Made by a program: the position numbers and the translations under genes | Source: Anastrepha obliqua | Lineage: Eukaryota > Arthropoda > Insecta > Diptera > Tephritidae | Reading direction: 5' to 3' | DNA length: 64,000 nucleotides | Assembly (NCBI RefSeq): GCF_027943255.1 | Contig: NC_072895.1 | Location: forward strand, 49,936,001 to 50,000,000 | Shown: piece after piece, positions 21,121 to 33,237 of the stretch | How the letters are laid out: each line of letters opens with the position of its first letter | Numbering within the stretch: position 1 is the stretch's first letter | Notes under the pieces: generated by a model | The model's input: the letters and a program-made list of their open reading frames with translations, nothing else | Told to the model about the DNA's origin: nothing | Database searches by the model: none

Positions 21121-21231
21121 GAAATGTATACTAATGAAGTTTACAAATGACAAGCGAAAAATAAAAAATATTGCGTCGTTCGCCCTCCCTATCGGAAAAA
21201 AGTTGAAGCGCACCTATTAAAAACCCCTATA

Positions 21232-21461
21232 CTTAATTTTGTTTGCCCAATGATATTTCTGCCGCAAAATCATTGAGAATAAAAGCAGTGAATAACCAGG
21301 TTATGTCAGAAAAAAACAAATATTTAGCAAAATCTAGTGACGAATAACACTTCAAGCTAAACAAAGATTTAGTACCTAGAGATCTTCAACTGACATTTAC
21401 AGATTACGCCGACACTGCTACCTTTACAAAAAAAGGACTGTATTTATACACATACATAAAC
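21232..21461. other. Short spacer without recognisable gene
   Basis: AT-rich sequence between two mobile elements. Confidence 0.5.
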
Positions 21462-21707
21462 ATATATAATTGGCGCGTACACTCTTTTTGGGTGTCTAGC
21501 CTATTTGTGGTGTGCGTCTGTTCCACAAATGAGGAGCTTTTTCATGGCAGAAATACACTCCGAGGTTTGCCAATGGCTGCCGAGGGACGACCGCTATTAG
21601 AAAAATGTTTTTCTTAATTTTGGTGTTTCACTGAGATTCAAACCAACGTTCTCTCTGTGAATTCCGAATGGTAATCACGCACCAACCCATTCGACTACGG
21701 CTGCCTA
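21462..21707 (-). mobile_element. SINE family 1, nearly complete, minus strand
   Basis: The tRNA-like head is at the right (sense GCAGCCGTAGTCGAATGGGT), with a B-box-like GGTTTGAATC (complement of 21635-21644). The body blocks CTAATAGCGGTCGTCCCTCG and GAGTGTATTTCTGCCATGAA follow, and it ends in the GTGTACGCGCCAATTATATA-type tail at left. Some body sequence is deleted relative to the 42742 copy. Confidence 0.85.
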
Positions 21708-24157
21708 TAGACATTCATATGTTAATTAGTGCACTAACTCGCAACGCACTGTTCTTCGAAAGCATTTTTGATTTTTGATATGAAACTATGGGACCACTGG
21801 CCAATACGTAAGCTGAATGTGCTGCTCCTGGTGCGGCATTTCAATTACGTAGTGTTTTTTCAATACGAGTAACTACTAGTAAATACTCGATACTTTGTTA
21901 AAGTACTTTTCGTACTGTTTAGTAATTTTTGCACTCGAGTCTTTCATGTAAGTACAAGGGGTAGGTATCCAGTAGAAGGTTTTTACTTGCTTTTCATTCG
22001 AGAATTCTATTTTAAAATTACCTTAATCTTGATGTGGTGGTGTTGCAATACTTTTACTGATACATCAGAAGTTGTGGAACAATTCTGCCGGATAGAGTTC
22101 CATAAAAACATTGTAGTAGCTGTGACTTTGGACGCTATATTGATATATACTCACTAAATTCAAGGACTCTACTGCTTATTCAAAAGCGATAAGAGAGTGT
22201 TTTTTGCACTACCGAGGGCTCGTGCTTGGGGAAAATACTCTCAAAAAAGATTATAACGATTTGTGTTTTTTTTGTGCCACCAATTTTGGTCCTAAAAAGT
22301 AACCACCCATAAGAATGATGAACAAATAAAACAATAGCAATACGTAAAGAAGTCAAGAGGTATCGATACTTTTCGTAAATAATTTTAACGAGTCCAACAC
22401 CTGTACCAGGTGCAAGGTGGTATCAGGTTACCATTGAGAAGGTGAAAACCGAATCGGTGCACAATTTAAATGAGTGTTTCGGATTAATACTTTGAAGTTG
22501 ATAAAAAAAATTTAGAAAATTAAATAAATTAAAGTTTCAAAAATTACTAGCCATTGCACTTAATTTCTTCATTATTGTTTGGAGTGTACGATGAATGCTA
22601 AACTATGAAAAATAATTACTTCAAACGCTCGTTTTGGTTGAGCACTCATTCGCCTCAAACATAAACAATTTCCAGTCAATATATATTTCATATATCAACA
22701 TTTTACATATTTTCTTTCATAAAGGCGAAAATGAAAGTCAGGCGCTGAAGTTGTGAATGGTGCTTTTGTTCTGATACTGTACCAGCTAATTACGTGCTAT
22801 TTTGGTTTCTCTGATTCCGTCGAGGCATTTTTCGTTCATGTCGAAAATGTGGATAAAATCGTAGAACCGGCATGAAGTAATGGGTTTATTTTTCCCCAAA
22901 CTAATACTACCACCACATTTACTTTGGGCAAACATTTCTGTGGCGCGCACTCTCATGTAAACTTTCACAGCGCACGCTCCCAAGGGTTAACGAATCTTCA
23001 ATAACCACCATTTTATAGAAAAATTGTATTTTTATTATTTTTATTCACTTACATGCACATACTACTATTGTGTAATATTTTGCGTGTTTTTGTAGAATTT
23101 TGGAACGCTGCTCAGTGGCCTCTTTGTGCCTTTTGGCAGCGCAACATATGCTCAGCCCGTAAAGCCATGCAGTTTACGACAGTTTATGATTGCAATGTTG
23201 GCAGCTGTTACGCATTTTAGCTGGCTTCATTGCCTTCATTGAAGCAAGTTCTTTTGTTGCAGGCAATGTGCTTGTAAATATTGCTCGATTCCAGAGCGAA
23301 CTGTACCTACTCCAAGTGTTGCACAAATTTTTGCTTCTATGTGTGAGTGAATTGAAAATTAAGTTTTAGCAGGTTGGGTAAAATTTGTATTCTGTATTAA
23401 TATTAATGCATGCATATGTATATATATATATGTATTTGTGAGCATACACTTTCTCTTTGAACATTCACTCTTCGTTAACTAACAGTCCTTGACCAGCATC
23501 ACCAAGCTTGGAAATTTTCTTCAAAATCATTAAGATATTAAATATTTACTTCAGAAAATTCAAATAGAGAAAGAAACAAAGTAAACAGAGTACAAATACA
23601 AACAATTGCAATGGCAAGCAAATTGTGTTAAATAGAAGTCTATGCGTGTGTGTGTGTGGTTTGTATAATACGTGTACACATACAAATGATATGCACTAAT
23701 TGTTTGGAGAAAGTATATTTATATATGTATGTATGTAGATATGTAAGATAACTTTATTTGCCAGCGGAAGTGTCTGTGAATGTGTGTATGTGCTCTGGAA
23801 TTGTGCCAGTGCAAGCAATGTCTTTTTTAATTTTCGTTTTGCAAACTACAGAAAATGCATATTTTCTTGAGAGAAAATTAGAAATCAGTGTCATAAAATA
23901 TGCAGACAATTTTGGAAGATGAAAAGCTAAATAACAATAAGATATGAATCTACAAGTAAATAACACAACTACAACCTGCTAGAAAACTAAATATAAGTTA
24001 CATTTAAATAAAGGGTGGAACACCGATTGATTAAAAATGAAGCCTATGAAGGAAGTTTGAAATCTTTAGCCAAGAGCATTAAGGTATTATGTCAAGTAAT
24101 GGGATTAAGATATATTGGCAATTGTCGCTCTTTAAAATACTGTAAGTAATGCTCTTC
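21708..24157. other. Long spacer with simple repeats
   Basis: AT-rich sequence with a short TA/TG microsatellite at 23407-23440 and (GT)n at 23647-23661. Segments near 21850-21930 repeat TACT/AGTA motifs. I see no gene; the 65- and 70-codon frames at 22786 and 23754 lack any known motif. Confidence 0.5.
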
Positions 24158-24207
24158 ACTCCATTTGTAGGACAACATTAAGACACACCCTACAAATAGG
24201 AGCTAAC
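24158..24207 (+). mobile_element. SINE family 1, 50-bp scrap
   Basis: It contains CTCCATTTGTAGGACAACAT and ACCCTACAAATAGGAG, the body blocks found at 42910-42965 in the full copy. Confidence 0.55.
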
Positions 24208-24238
24208 CCGAAGCGAAAATTATATACACGGGTATATA

Positions 24239-25504
24239 CAGTGACCAACAAAAGTCTACATACACCCCCCATTTGCACTGGATTGAAAGTTCAACACTGA
24301 AAAATATGTTTACACAGTTTTATTTGAAAGCTTTTTCTAATCTTTATAAACTTAAAAAAACCCATACATTAACATAAAATAGCAAAGCTGTGGCAAAAAA
24401 ATCTAAAACAAACATTGACAAAAGTCTACATACAGTACACAAATATTTACTCCAGTGTGAAAAACTTCACTTAACTCTAAGTAATATTGCTTCTTACCGT
24501 CGTGGCATCGAGGTGACTATATTAGTCGTTCTTTGAGTACTGAAGCACTTGAAATCGGATTTTTTCTAATTTTTTTATCTAAAATTTCCCAGGCATGTTC
24601 AATAATATTCAAATCTGGGCTTTGCGGTGTACTTAATTGTCTAGGAGCATGGTTAATCAGCCAATCCTTAAAATGTGTGATGTGGGCTTTGGATCGTTAT
24701 CCTGTTGAAACATCTAACAAGGACCAAGCTCCAAACCATGCACCGAAGATTTCAGATTGACTTCCAATAGTGATTTGTATTTATAACGATCCATATTACC
24801 TTCAATAAATACTAATCTTCAAATTCCAGATGCAGCAACAGCTCCCCAAACCATTACATTGCCGCCACTACGCTTCACTGTTGATACCAAATTCTTCGGA
24901 CCCATTGTACTGGGTTTTTTTTCCTCCACACTTTTGCTCTTCCATCGCTTCCGAATATATGTATTAATCTTTGACTCATCTGTAAACAAAACTTTTTGCC
25001 AAAAATTCATCCCCTTTCCCTGTGTGCTTTGTCGAAGTCCAGGCGAAGTTTACGGTTTTTTCCGAAATAAAAGGTTTTTTTCGTGGTGTTCTACTATGTT
25101 CAGTGCTCTTTGAATTGTTCTTGGATATATCCTCGGCCAATTTCGGAGCAGAAACGTTTGGATTCTTGTCCACTTCTTTTAGAATCAAGCTGACGTCTCT
25201 GCGAGATAGTTTGCTCAGGTGGCCACTGCGCGGCTTATTTTCGGTGGAACCACTATTTTAAAAGGTTTTTACAATGGATATCAGAGTACAAGCTAGGAAA
25301 CCAGTTCTGTATGTACACTTTTGTCAACTCTGTTTTTGCGTTTTTTTAGCATAACTGTGTTGTTTTATGTTAAAGAATAGATTTATTTTAGTTTAGTCGA
25401 TTAGAAAAAGATTTCAAATGAAATTGCATAAACACATTTTTAAGCAAAGTGTTTGTACTTTGTAAACAACGGAAGAGAGAGGTGTATATAGACTTCTGTC
25501 TTCT
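24239..25504 (-). mobile_element. Tc1-like transposon with paired inner and outer repeats
   Basis: The block ACAAAAGTCTACATACA occurs at the left end (about 24247) and again about 170 bp inside (about 24419). Inverted versions occur at 25307-25328 and 25483-25504. This is the IR/DR arrangement of some Tc1 elements. The left end starts CAGTGACCAAC after a TA. The interior codes for a broken transposase on the minus strand. Confidence 0.85.
24540..25260 (-). pseudogene. Tc1-like transposase pseudogene
   Basis: On the minus strand, 25188-24976 gives a helix-turn-helix-type stretch (MILKEVDKNPNVSAPKLAED). 25010-24819 gives FWQKVLFTDESKINTYIRKR, holding the first catalytic Asp, and GGNVMVWGAVAASGI. 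Further on, in other frames, come DWLINHAPRQLSTPQSPDLN and IIEHAWEILDKKIRKNP, the third catalytic region with D and the following helix. At least three frame changes and stops separate these blocks, so the copy is dead. Confidence 0.85.
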
Positions 25505-25882
25505 GTCTTTTTAAATGAACAATTCCCGATATTTTTGTGACAGAATGTATGTCGTTGGCAAGTAAGTGCTCCAAATGTATGCCTAAGTAAGTGACTTAAT
25601 TTCTTTGTGAAATAAAATTAATATTTATACTACCGTGCAAGTTTGTTGTCTTAATGCAGGGGTAACATGTTTTTACTGTCGCTCATTTACCTTTACACAC
25701 CGATTTGGCGTCTTTCTTGAAGCTTTTATATGGTATCTACTTATCACGGCTTACTTTAGCGACAATAACTTCAACCATCGTGTATTTTAGGATTTAGCGA
25801 AGCTTATCCGTTATCAGTCTACTTGGCGATGTCAATTGACAAATACATCCCATTTCATTTTCTTGGGCGTTGCCATGAAAGA
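25505..25882. other. Spacer without recognisable gene
   Basis: AT-rich sequence between two DNA transposons. Confidence 0.5.
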
Positions 25883-27886
25883 TAACACTGTGGTACAAAA
25901 AAAAAAGTTGCAAAAAAACTTTGGATCGGACATGATGAGGGTTGTAGCTTATGAAAAACTGAAAATAATGGTATAGTTGAAATTTCCAATACACCCCCAA
26001 AATCTCATTTTATGGCCATAAAACCGTTTTTCAGTAGGTTGATATGAACAATCACTCCTAACTTCGCCAATTTCCATCCGATTTCGAATTTGCTTTTTTA
26101 GTTCGAAAGAACAAAAACAAGCCTTTTTGACAGTGTGTTAACATTTTTTCTGAAATGACAACTGACGAGACTGTAGACGGAAGTATTTGGAATTTTTTTA
26201 TTTTTTCTCTATTTTTTCGACTTTGACATAATTTTTACGATATTATCCGATATTGAGGATTTTTTTTAGTACACTACTGTTATAGTAAATTTAATTTTGC
26301 GTCGAATGAGCTATATTTGTCTGTAATTGAATTAAAATTAGTAGAGTTGTGCGAGTTTTAAGATTTTTTGTTTTTTTTTTACTAATTTGGAATGTTGGTA
26401 TAGCTTACGCTAAATGGGAATAAGGACGTGTTTTGATGCGTTATTATAGATATGTAATATTTATTGGAGTATATATGAATACATAAGAGTACACTGTACT
26501 GCATACAACAGAACTGGTTAGAACTTACGAAAATATCTGACATATTATAGCACATTTTTTTCAATAGAAATATGGAAAAGCTCCCAAGTGTGCCAAAGTT
26601 CACACTGTACATTGATTAACAAAAGAAGTTTGTTATTATAATTTAACCTTATTAAAACGTCAAAGTTTTATTGTTTGTTTCATTGAAATTGAAAAGATAT
26701 AAATCAAAACGTTGCCAGAAAAGTCAAATTTCTCAATATTCTCCGATGATATGGCATCATCAGCCTTATCATAAACCAGATGATTGTTATTTTTGTAAAA
26801 CGGACGTAAACGGTCATCATTATAAAACTCGAAAGCACATAAAGTATGCTGATGTTGCAACTGTTAAGAACCCCGTAGTCTTGGACGATATGATTGACTC
26901 AACTGCAGGTCATGAACTGAAGGAAGTTCAACTCATTGCTGATGATGATCAAACTGATAACAATAAACCTGATGATGAAGAGTACTTTCCGTCTGGTTCT
27001 AAGTTTTCAGAACGAGACATTGTATCAAATTCAGATTTTCAGGATCTTTCTCGTGATTTACATACTTCTATCGGGAAGACAATCTGAAACGCTCGCTTCT
27101 CGATTTAAACAATGGAATTTAGTTGATGACGACTTCAGATGAATGATGATGATCGAATTTCTTACAGAGAAGTATTCAAAACTGATGAAGAAATGACAAA
27201 TGTACCGTACCATACTAAACTCCAAAGGGCCGTTTCCAATGCATTTTTAAGTTTGGAACCAGTGCCGTTGTGTACTGCACCGTACCATACCGTACAGTGC
27301 TGCACTGCACAATACTCCAATAAATATTATGCGTTTATAATGACACTTGTTATTATTTTCATGCTTCGAAACGCATACCAAATCTCGTAGTAAAAAAAGA
27401 AAAAATCTTAAAACCCACACAACTCTATTAATTTTAATTCAATTACAGTCAAATATAGCTCATTCGACGCAAAATTAAATTTACTATAACAGTAGTGTAC
27501 TAAAAAAAAACCTCAATATCGGATAATATCGTAAAAATTATGTCAAAGTCGAAAAAATAGAGAAAAAATAAAAAAATTCCAAATACTTCCGTCTACAGTC
27601 TCGTCAGTTGTCATTTCAGAAAAAATGTTAACACACTGTCAAAAAGGCTTGTTTTTGTTCTTTCGAACTAAAAAAGCAAATTCGAAATCGGATGGAAATT
27701 GGCGAAGTTAGGAGTGATTGTTCATATCAACCTACTGAAAAACGGTTTTATGGCCATAAAATGAGATTTTGGGGGTGTATTGGAAATTTCAACTATACCA
27801 TTATTTTCAGTTTTTCATAAGCTACAACCCTCACCATGTCCGATCCAAAGTTTTTTTGCAACTTTTTTTTTTGTACCACAGTGTAA
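25883..27886 (+). mobile_element. CMC-type (Chapaev3-like) DNA element with arms of about 497 bp
   Basis: The element is 25886-27883 (1998 bp), with ends CACTGTGGTAC...GTACCACAGTG and a 3-bp duplication TAA on each side (25883-25885, 27884-27886). Left arm 25886-26383 and right arm 27389-27883 are inverted copies with very few differences. The central 1 kb holds a broken piece of transposase. From recall, CAC ends, a TWA target and this protein fit the Chapaev3 group; the class assignment needs a database check. Confidence 0.8.
26671..27240 (+). pseudogene. N-terminal part of a CMC-type transposase
   Basis: The frame from 26671 has PMIWHHQPYHKPDDCYFC, a Cys-containing block (C-Y-F-C-K), and an acidic linker (DDDQTDNNKPDDEEYFPS). 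It then leads to DLSRDLHTSI; a frame change near 27080 continues as SETLASRFKQWNLVDDDF, and a second change continues as ISYREVFKTDEEM. The order (a Cys block, then an L-x-D-L-x-R-D-L segment, then a W-N-L segment) is the N-terminus of the same family seen at 49604-51130. The catalytic C-terminal part is missing, so this is a deletion derivative. Confidence 0.65.
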
Positions 27887-28690
27887 TTAATAAAGGATGT
27901 TCTACGCTGACACAACCGGCATAGCCATTTGAGAGATTAAATTAGAAACCATCAAAAAGGTGCTGGAAAATTGGATACTGAATAAACTTATATTCCTAAT
28001 TTAAACAAGGAGTTTACTCTCCAGAACCCAGTAAAAAAATGTCCATGCCGTTTTTTTACAGTACAATATTTCAAACACTAGCAATCGTTGACCTACCCTT
28101 TATATTTACTTCTACACAAACAAATGCACAAGTGTGCACCAAGCCATGTAATGGTTGTGTTACAAGCGAGTAATTTGAAAACATAAAAATTGTTGTAATA
28201 ACCGCAAAAACTATTGTTTTCTGCATGAGTTGAATAACATTACACAAACAATACATTTTCAGCTTTCTACTCACTTTGTGGTATAAAATGTGGTTTTGTT
28301 GGATTTTCCGGGATAATCCCATTTAAAAGTAGATGTAGAGTTTTGCAAACAATGAAGTCATGACCGAATTCGTACCACCATTGTGTATTTTGTGAGATCA
28401 AGAAATTTACCAAATACGAAAAAGGCAAATATGAGACGATTTTTGCATTCTTCGAGAAATACTGTAGACATAGATAGCCACCACAAAGTCGTTATTGATG
28501 AGTGCCTCTTTGTTTTGGCTCATTGTTGGTTCACAAGAAATGGGATGTCTTAAGAACGAGTTACTACGCATATTTGTTGACAAAGTGAGGCTTAGACTTT
28601 TAATAAAATATTGTTTAACCAAGTCGCACCAATGTAAACCGATTTATCCAGCTCCTCTACTAAATATTATATGTATATCGGTGGTAAATA
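27887..28690. other. Spacer without recognisable gene
   Basis: AT-rich sequence. The frames at 28071-28698 show no known motif. Confidence 0.5.
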
Positions 28691-30075
28691 TAACGTAGCG
28701 GTATTAAGGGTGGAAATGATTATGGTAATGGTAATGATTCTGATAAGTACAATAATAATGGTTTCGTAATGATGAATTTAATTGTAATGAATTGGTAATG
28801 GTAGAGATAATTGTAATGGTAAGAGTAATGGTAATTATAGTAGTAATGGCAATGGTAATGATAGTGTGAACGGCAATGGTAATGATAATGACAAAGGTAA
28901 TGGTAATGATAATACAATATTATATTTACGATAATTACAACAATAAGATTAATGGACATAGTTGTGGTTATGGTTCTGGTAATGGCAATAGTAAGTAACT
29001 TTCAATGATAATGGTAATGTAAACATTGCTAGTAATTGTAATGATGGTGTTAATGGTAATGATAATGGCAGTGGTAATGGTTATGGTAATGGTAATAGCA
29101 ATGCTAATGGTAACGGAAATATAGGTAGTAATGGTAATGATTTTAATTTTAAAAGTAATGGTAATGGTAATGGTAATGGTAATGGTAATGGTAACGGAAA
29201 TCGTAATGAGAATGGTAATGGTAATGGTAATGTTAATGGTAGTGGATAATGGTTGTAATGATGGTAATTGTAAAGACAGTATTGATTTTAATTGTAATTT
29301 TATTGTAATGGTAGTGGTAATAGTAAGGATAGTGGTTATGGTAACGATAATATCAATATCAATTTCAATATTGGTCGTAATGGTAATGTCAGTATTGATT
29401 TCATTGTACTTATAATGGTACAGGCAATGGTAATGGTAATAAAAATATATAATAAATAATGATGATGGTAAGCACTTTAATAATGGCAAAGGAAATGTGG
29501 ACAGTTCTTGTTATAATAATGGTAATGGCAACGTTTGATGATAACTGAAATGGTAATGTTAATGACAATGTTGGTGGTAATTGCAATCGTAATGTGAATT
29601 ATAGTTTTAGTAGTATTGTTATTGATAGTTGTAGTATAAGTGAGTCGGGGGGCGATAGTGGTAATGGTAGCGGTAACGGTGACCAAAATGATGATGACAA
29701 TCCAAATGGTAATGGTAATATTAATATAATAACTACTAACATAAGTAATAGTAACAGGAGTAGCTGTAATTATGGCATTGGCTGTTATAATGTTATGGTG
29801 GTGGTAATCATAGTTCAGTAGTGATAGGTAGTAATTGTTATAGCAATGATTATTGGAATGGTGGTGTTAGTATTATATTAACAATTTTAGCGCGCTATGT
29901 TTTTTTTTTTTTTTTTTTTTTTTGATAATGGTGAGGACAGACGTAACCGTTATAGTAATGTTAGTGACAATGTTAATTTAAGTAGTACTGTTATTGTGAT
30001 CTAATGGTAATGGTAATTTAATGCAATAATATTTGTAACATTAATAGTAGTGGTAATGATAATTCAAGTGGATGA
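28691..30075 (+). repeat. Long imperfect GGTAAT/GATAAT satellite
   Basis: About 1.4 kb is built mainly of TAATGG and TAATGA hexamers and related trinucleotides. The purest part is at 29155-29232 (GGTAATGGTAATGGTAATGG). A 23-24 nt T run sits at about 29900-29923. The Thr/Ile-rich and Tyr/His-rich frames on both strands are products of the repeat and not genes. Confidence 0.92.
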
Positions 30076-31110
30076 CAGTATTCTGCTATTATTTTTCTTA
30101 GCTAGAATGCTCATATCTATTTCCTAAACGGTTTACGAAATACTTCGTTGTAAGACTCAAATAAGTCGCACTTAGCCGCAAGATACCCTGTTGTTTCCTA
30201 AAGCTTTGCCTCCGCGCTTATTTTGCAACATATATGTAAAAACAAAATCAAGGAGGGGGTTAAATCTTATATTTTGACCCCAATGCACAGTACTTGGAAT
30301 AATATTTTCGCAAAACAGCAAATTCTAATTTTCAATATACCAAATCAACACTCATTACAAAAATTATAACAGAAGCTCGGCCTTCACCTGTCAGATTTAT
30401 ATTCACCATGCTATTATTCATATCCATATTATTATCCACAAACCAACAAATTCATGCATACATTCATTCGATATACATAATTCATTTCTGACTTCCTATA
30501 AGTTTCCAGTCTATTGTGTCTATTGTGTGTTCTTTTGTTTTTTTGCGTAACGCCTTTTCATTTTCTTTCCTATTTCTTAGCCTAAATAAATAAACATTGT
30601 GCAACCATTGTTTTCTTCTTCGATTTTCAAACAAAAGAGACCATTACAAGGACAATTCAGGCAAAATATTTTAGAAATGTGTAGTAAGAAAATTTCTTCA
30701 TGTATATGTTAACAACCTTTAATTACAATCCAGAATTGTTAGACTCTCTATACAATTTTAATGAAATGCCTCTGGTCTACAAAAATCAAATGGATATATG
30801 TATGTAGGTTAACGTAATGCTTTTTTACATATTTAGGGCAATTCATTACTCACTAAGCTATAAATTTGTATAGTTACATGCAAGTAAGCGCATGCAATGT
30901 TTAGATATGCACCTATAGTGGTGCGGTAACATCAGCAATGTTTTTCTTGTAGTTGAAAAAGAAGTATGTAAATTTCTTTAAACATTCGTTGGTGTTGTGC
31001 TTTCTATTTTTGCTCATAAATGCACTGGTAGTATTTGAAATTCCATACGATTTATATTATAAAAATTTCACAGTACTCAAATATGACAAAAATGATAATG
31101 AATTATAATA
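30076..31110. other. Spacer without recognisable gene
   Basis: AT-rich sequence; no motif recognised. Confidence 0.5.
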
Positions 31111-31276
31111 GTTTTTTCATTGCTGAAAGGCATTCGGAAGTTTGTCATTGCCTACCGACGAGCGACCGCTATTAGAAGAAAAAGGTTTCTATCATTTTGT
31201 GGTTTGATGCATGGATATTCGAACCTATGCACTTTCGAATGGTTATCACGCACCCACACATTCGGCTACGGCAGCC
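31111..31276 (-). mobile_element. SINE family 1, 5' half, minus strand
   Basis: The head at right reads in sense GGCTGCCGTAGCCGAATGTG with TGCGTGATAACCATTCGAAA and a B-box-like GGTTCGAATA. The body includes CTAATAGCGGTCGCTCGTCG. It ends at left in the region matching the CTGCCATGAAAAAG block. It lies directly downstream of the LINE tail at 31285. Confidence 0.8.
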
Positions 31277-31704
31277 ACTATACGAGTCCCGAGCGCTGAC
31301 AGGTGCTGCAGCACTTCGCCATTCCAACAAAGATGTGGTCTTCCCCTTCCTCGTTTTCCTTTTTGAGGTACGCCTTGCTGGAGCGTCTTCGTTATACGAG
31401 TCACAGGGCCAAGCCAGCGTAGCCGCTGTATTTGTACACGCTTAACTATGCCCATGTTCCTATATAACTCAAACAGCTCGCTGTTCCATCGTACACGATA
31501 CTCCTCACCAATATGGAAGGGAGTAAAGATCTTACGTAGAATTTTTCTCGCCAAAGCTCCGAAAACTTTCGTTGGCATCGTCCATACCTCTGCGCCATCT
31601 AGCAGGTCGCGAATGAGAAGCGTTTTGTAGAGTGACAGTTGGTTTTTCGAGAGAGAGGCTCTACTACACTTGCCTACCGAATCCAAAGTAACACCTGTTG
31701 GCAA
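31277..31704 (-). pseudogene. LINE ORF2 C-terminal fragment
   Basis: The minus frame reads SLYKTLLIRDLLDGAEVWTM, then KILRKIFTPFHIGEEYRVRW, LFELYRNMGIVKRVQIQRLR and GKRGRGRPHLCW. This is the segment that follows the RT domain in LINEs of the type found at 1-1211, close to the 3' end. It could be the missing C-terminus of a similar family. It ends after HLSALGTRIV, where the SINE begins, and is 5'-truncated. Confidence 0.85.
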
Positions 31705-33020
31705 GAGTCATTTTTCGCTTGATCTCTAGACTGACGTCTAAAAGCATCAATACCAAACTCCTAAGCATCAGGCTGAATTAGGAAATGTTTCTCAATTGCA
31801 TTGTAAGGCAGTAAAAGTTATGAGAAGAGGATTTTGATATACCGTACACGAAATGCAAAGAGTCACAACCCAAGATTTTTAACCTTGTTTTTCTGTGTAT
31901 GAATTCATAGTTTATATCTAATATATCAAAGTCATAATAAACATTGTTTAAAGACTATATTTCATGCCAGGTTGACTTTTTTTTATTAATGATCGCAATC
32001 CGTTCATAATACTAAATATATTGTGTTTTTTGCTGAATATTTTCGGTTTCAAATTCTCACTGTTTTGTATTTGTTGTGTGCCAATTTTTCCTTTTCTTTT
32101 TCTAAGGAAAAGAAGATAAGATAAAACTAAATATATTTATTGGTTATATAAATGATTTAATTTCCCTGATGAGAGGGCATTACATTTCCACTACCAATAA
32201 ACAGTACTGATAATGCAAATCAAGTTATATCAGTAAAAAAATATTTTTACTGCGATTTTTCCCAGCAATCAGTAAATCAATGTTTTTACTGAAATTTTTT
32301 TTGATATTTTTACTGCATTTTTCCAGGATTCAGTAAAAGTTTACTGGTAATGCGAGCTGAATTGCAATATCAGTAGAAAATAATATTACTTAATTTTCAC
32401 TGCTACTGCAGTATGCCCATCTATTATATCATATATATATTAAATGTGTAAACATTAGCTTGGGTAAAACTTTCTTGCGCACTCACCTCAATCTGTTTGA
32501 GGGTTTGCCTTCATTGACCGCCAGTAAAATTGTCTGTTTAAAATTTCTGTGCAACAATTTAACCTGCAAACTGCCTTTTTTAATGAAGCTTCATTTACCT
32601 GTTCTGCGAACGGATCAAAAATTATCATTTAGGTAAGAGCTACAGGGTTAAAATACTCTACAAAAAATGTTTCACCAAATTCTGCTATGTAGCAGGACAG
32701 AAATTATGTTTGAAATCATTTTAGATTTAATATTTTCCTTAAACGCTTCTGAAAACTTTGACTCTCCGTTCGGAAAACCCAGACCATCCGGACTAGTAGA
32801 AAAGTTTTGAAAAGTTGATACTGGAGATAATCCCTTTCATAATCATTAGCGTTTGTTGGAAATGTTATTGTAAGGAACAATGTTGGAAATTGTTATTTTA
32901 AGGAACTTAAAACATTTATTAAAAACAAGATAATCATAAACGCGCTGCTCACGTTGCCAAAAATCCAAAAGTCTGAAAATCATACCAGTATTAGCAAATT
33001 TCAGAGATTTTCATAATAAA
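31705..33020. other. Spacer with inverted AGTAAAAA/TTTTTACT clusters
   Basis: AT-rich sequence. At 32195-32390, ATCAGTAAAAA and TTTTTACTG motifs repeat in both orientations with TAATGC blocks at both edges, like a small decayed foldback. No coding sequence is recognised. Confidence 0.5.
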
Positions 33021-33137
33021 TAGATAAACAGCGGCAACACTGCGGTAAGCGATTTCGCGCCGACAAACACGACGCGAAGTCGCGTCTCCGTTCTAGGATC
33101 GACTGGAACCGATTAGCGTGTTCGAGAATTTTTTGGC

Positions 33138-33147
33138 TTTATATATA
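33138..33147 (+). promoter_or_regulatory. Candidate TATA box of the hAT transposase
   Basis: TTTATATATA lies 91 bp upstream of the transposase ATG at 33238, in a GC-richer leader. Confidence 0.4.
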
Positions 33148-33237
33148 CGCAATGCACGTCGACATTGCGCTCAGTTTAATACTGAACGGCATTATCAACG
33201 TTCTGCGTGCAGCGGTTGGGTTAGAGCTCGAAACATT

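Larger units (their letters stand above)
19819..21231 (-). mobile_element. Deleted mariner-like element hosting a foldback insertion
   Basis: Outer inverted repeats: plus TAGGGTTTTTCAGTAAGAGC from 19821, and the complement of 21202-21229 reading AGGGGTTTTTAATAGGTGCG, both followed by GCTTCAACTTTT. A TA flanks each side. The minus-strand interior keeps only the transposase N-terminus and C-terminus; the central catalytic part is deleted. A foldback element splits the N-terminal piece. Confidence 0.85.

Noticed and set aside
28720..29821. Long Thr/Ile-rich and Val/Met-rich frames on both strands
   Set aside because: They follow directly from the TAATGG repeat; no start context, domain or varied composition.
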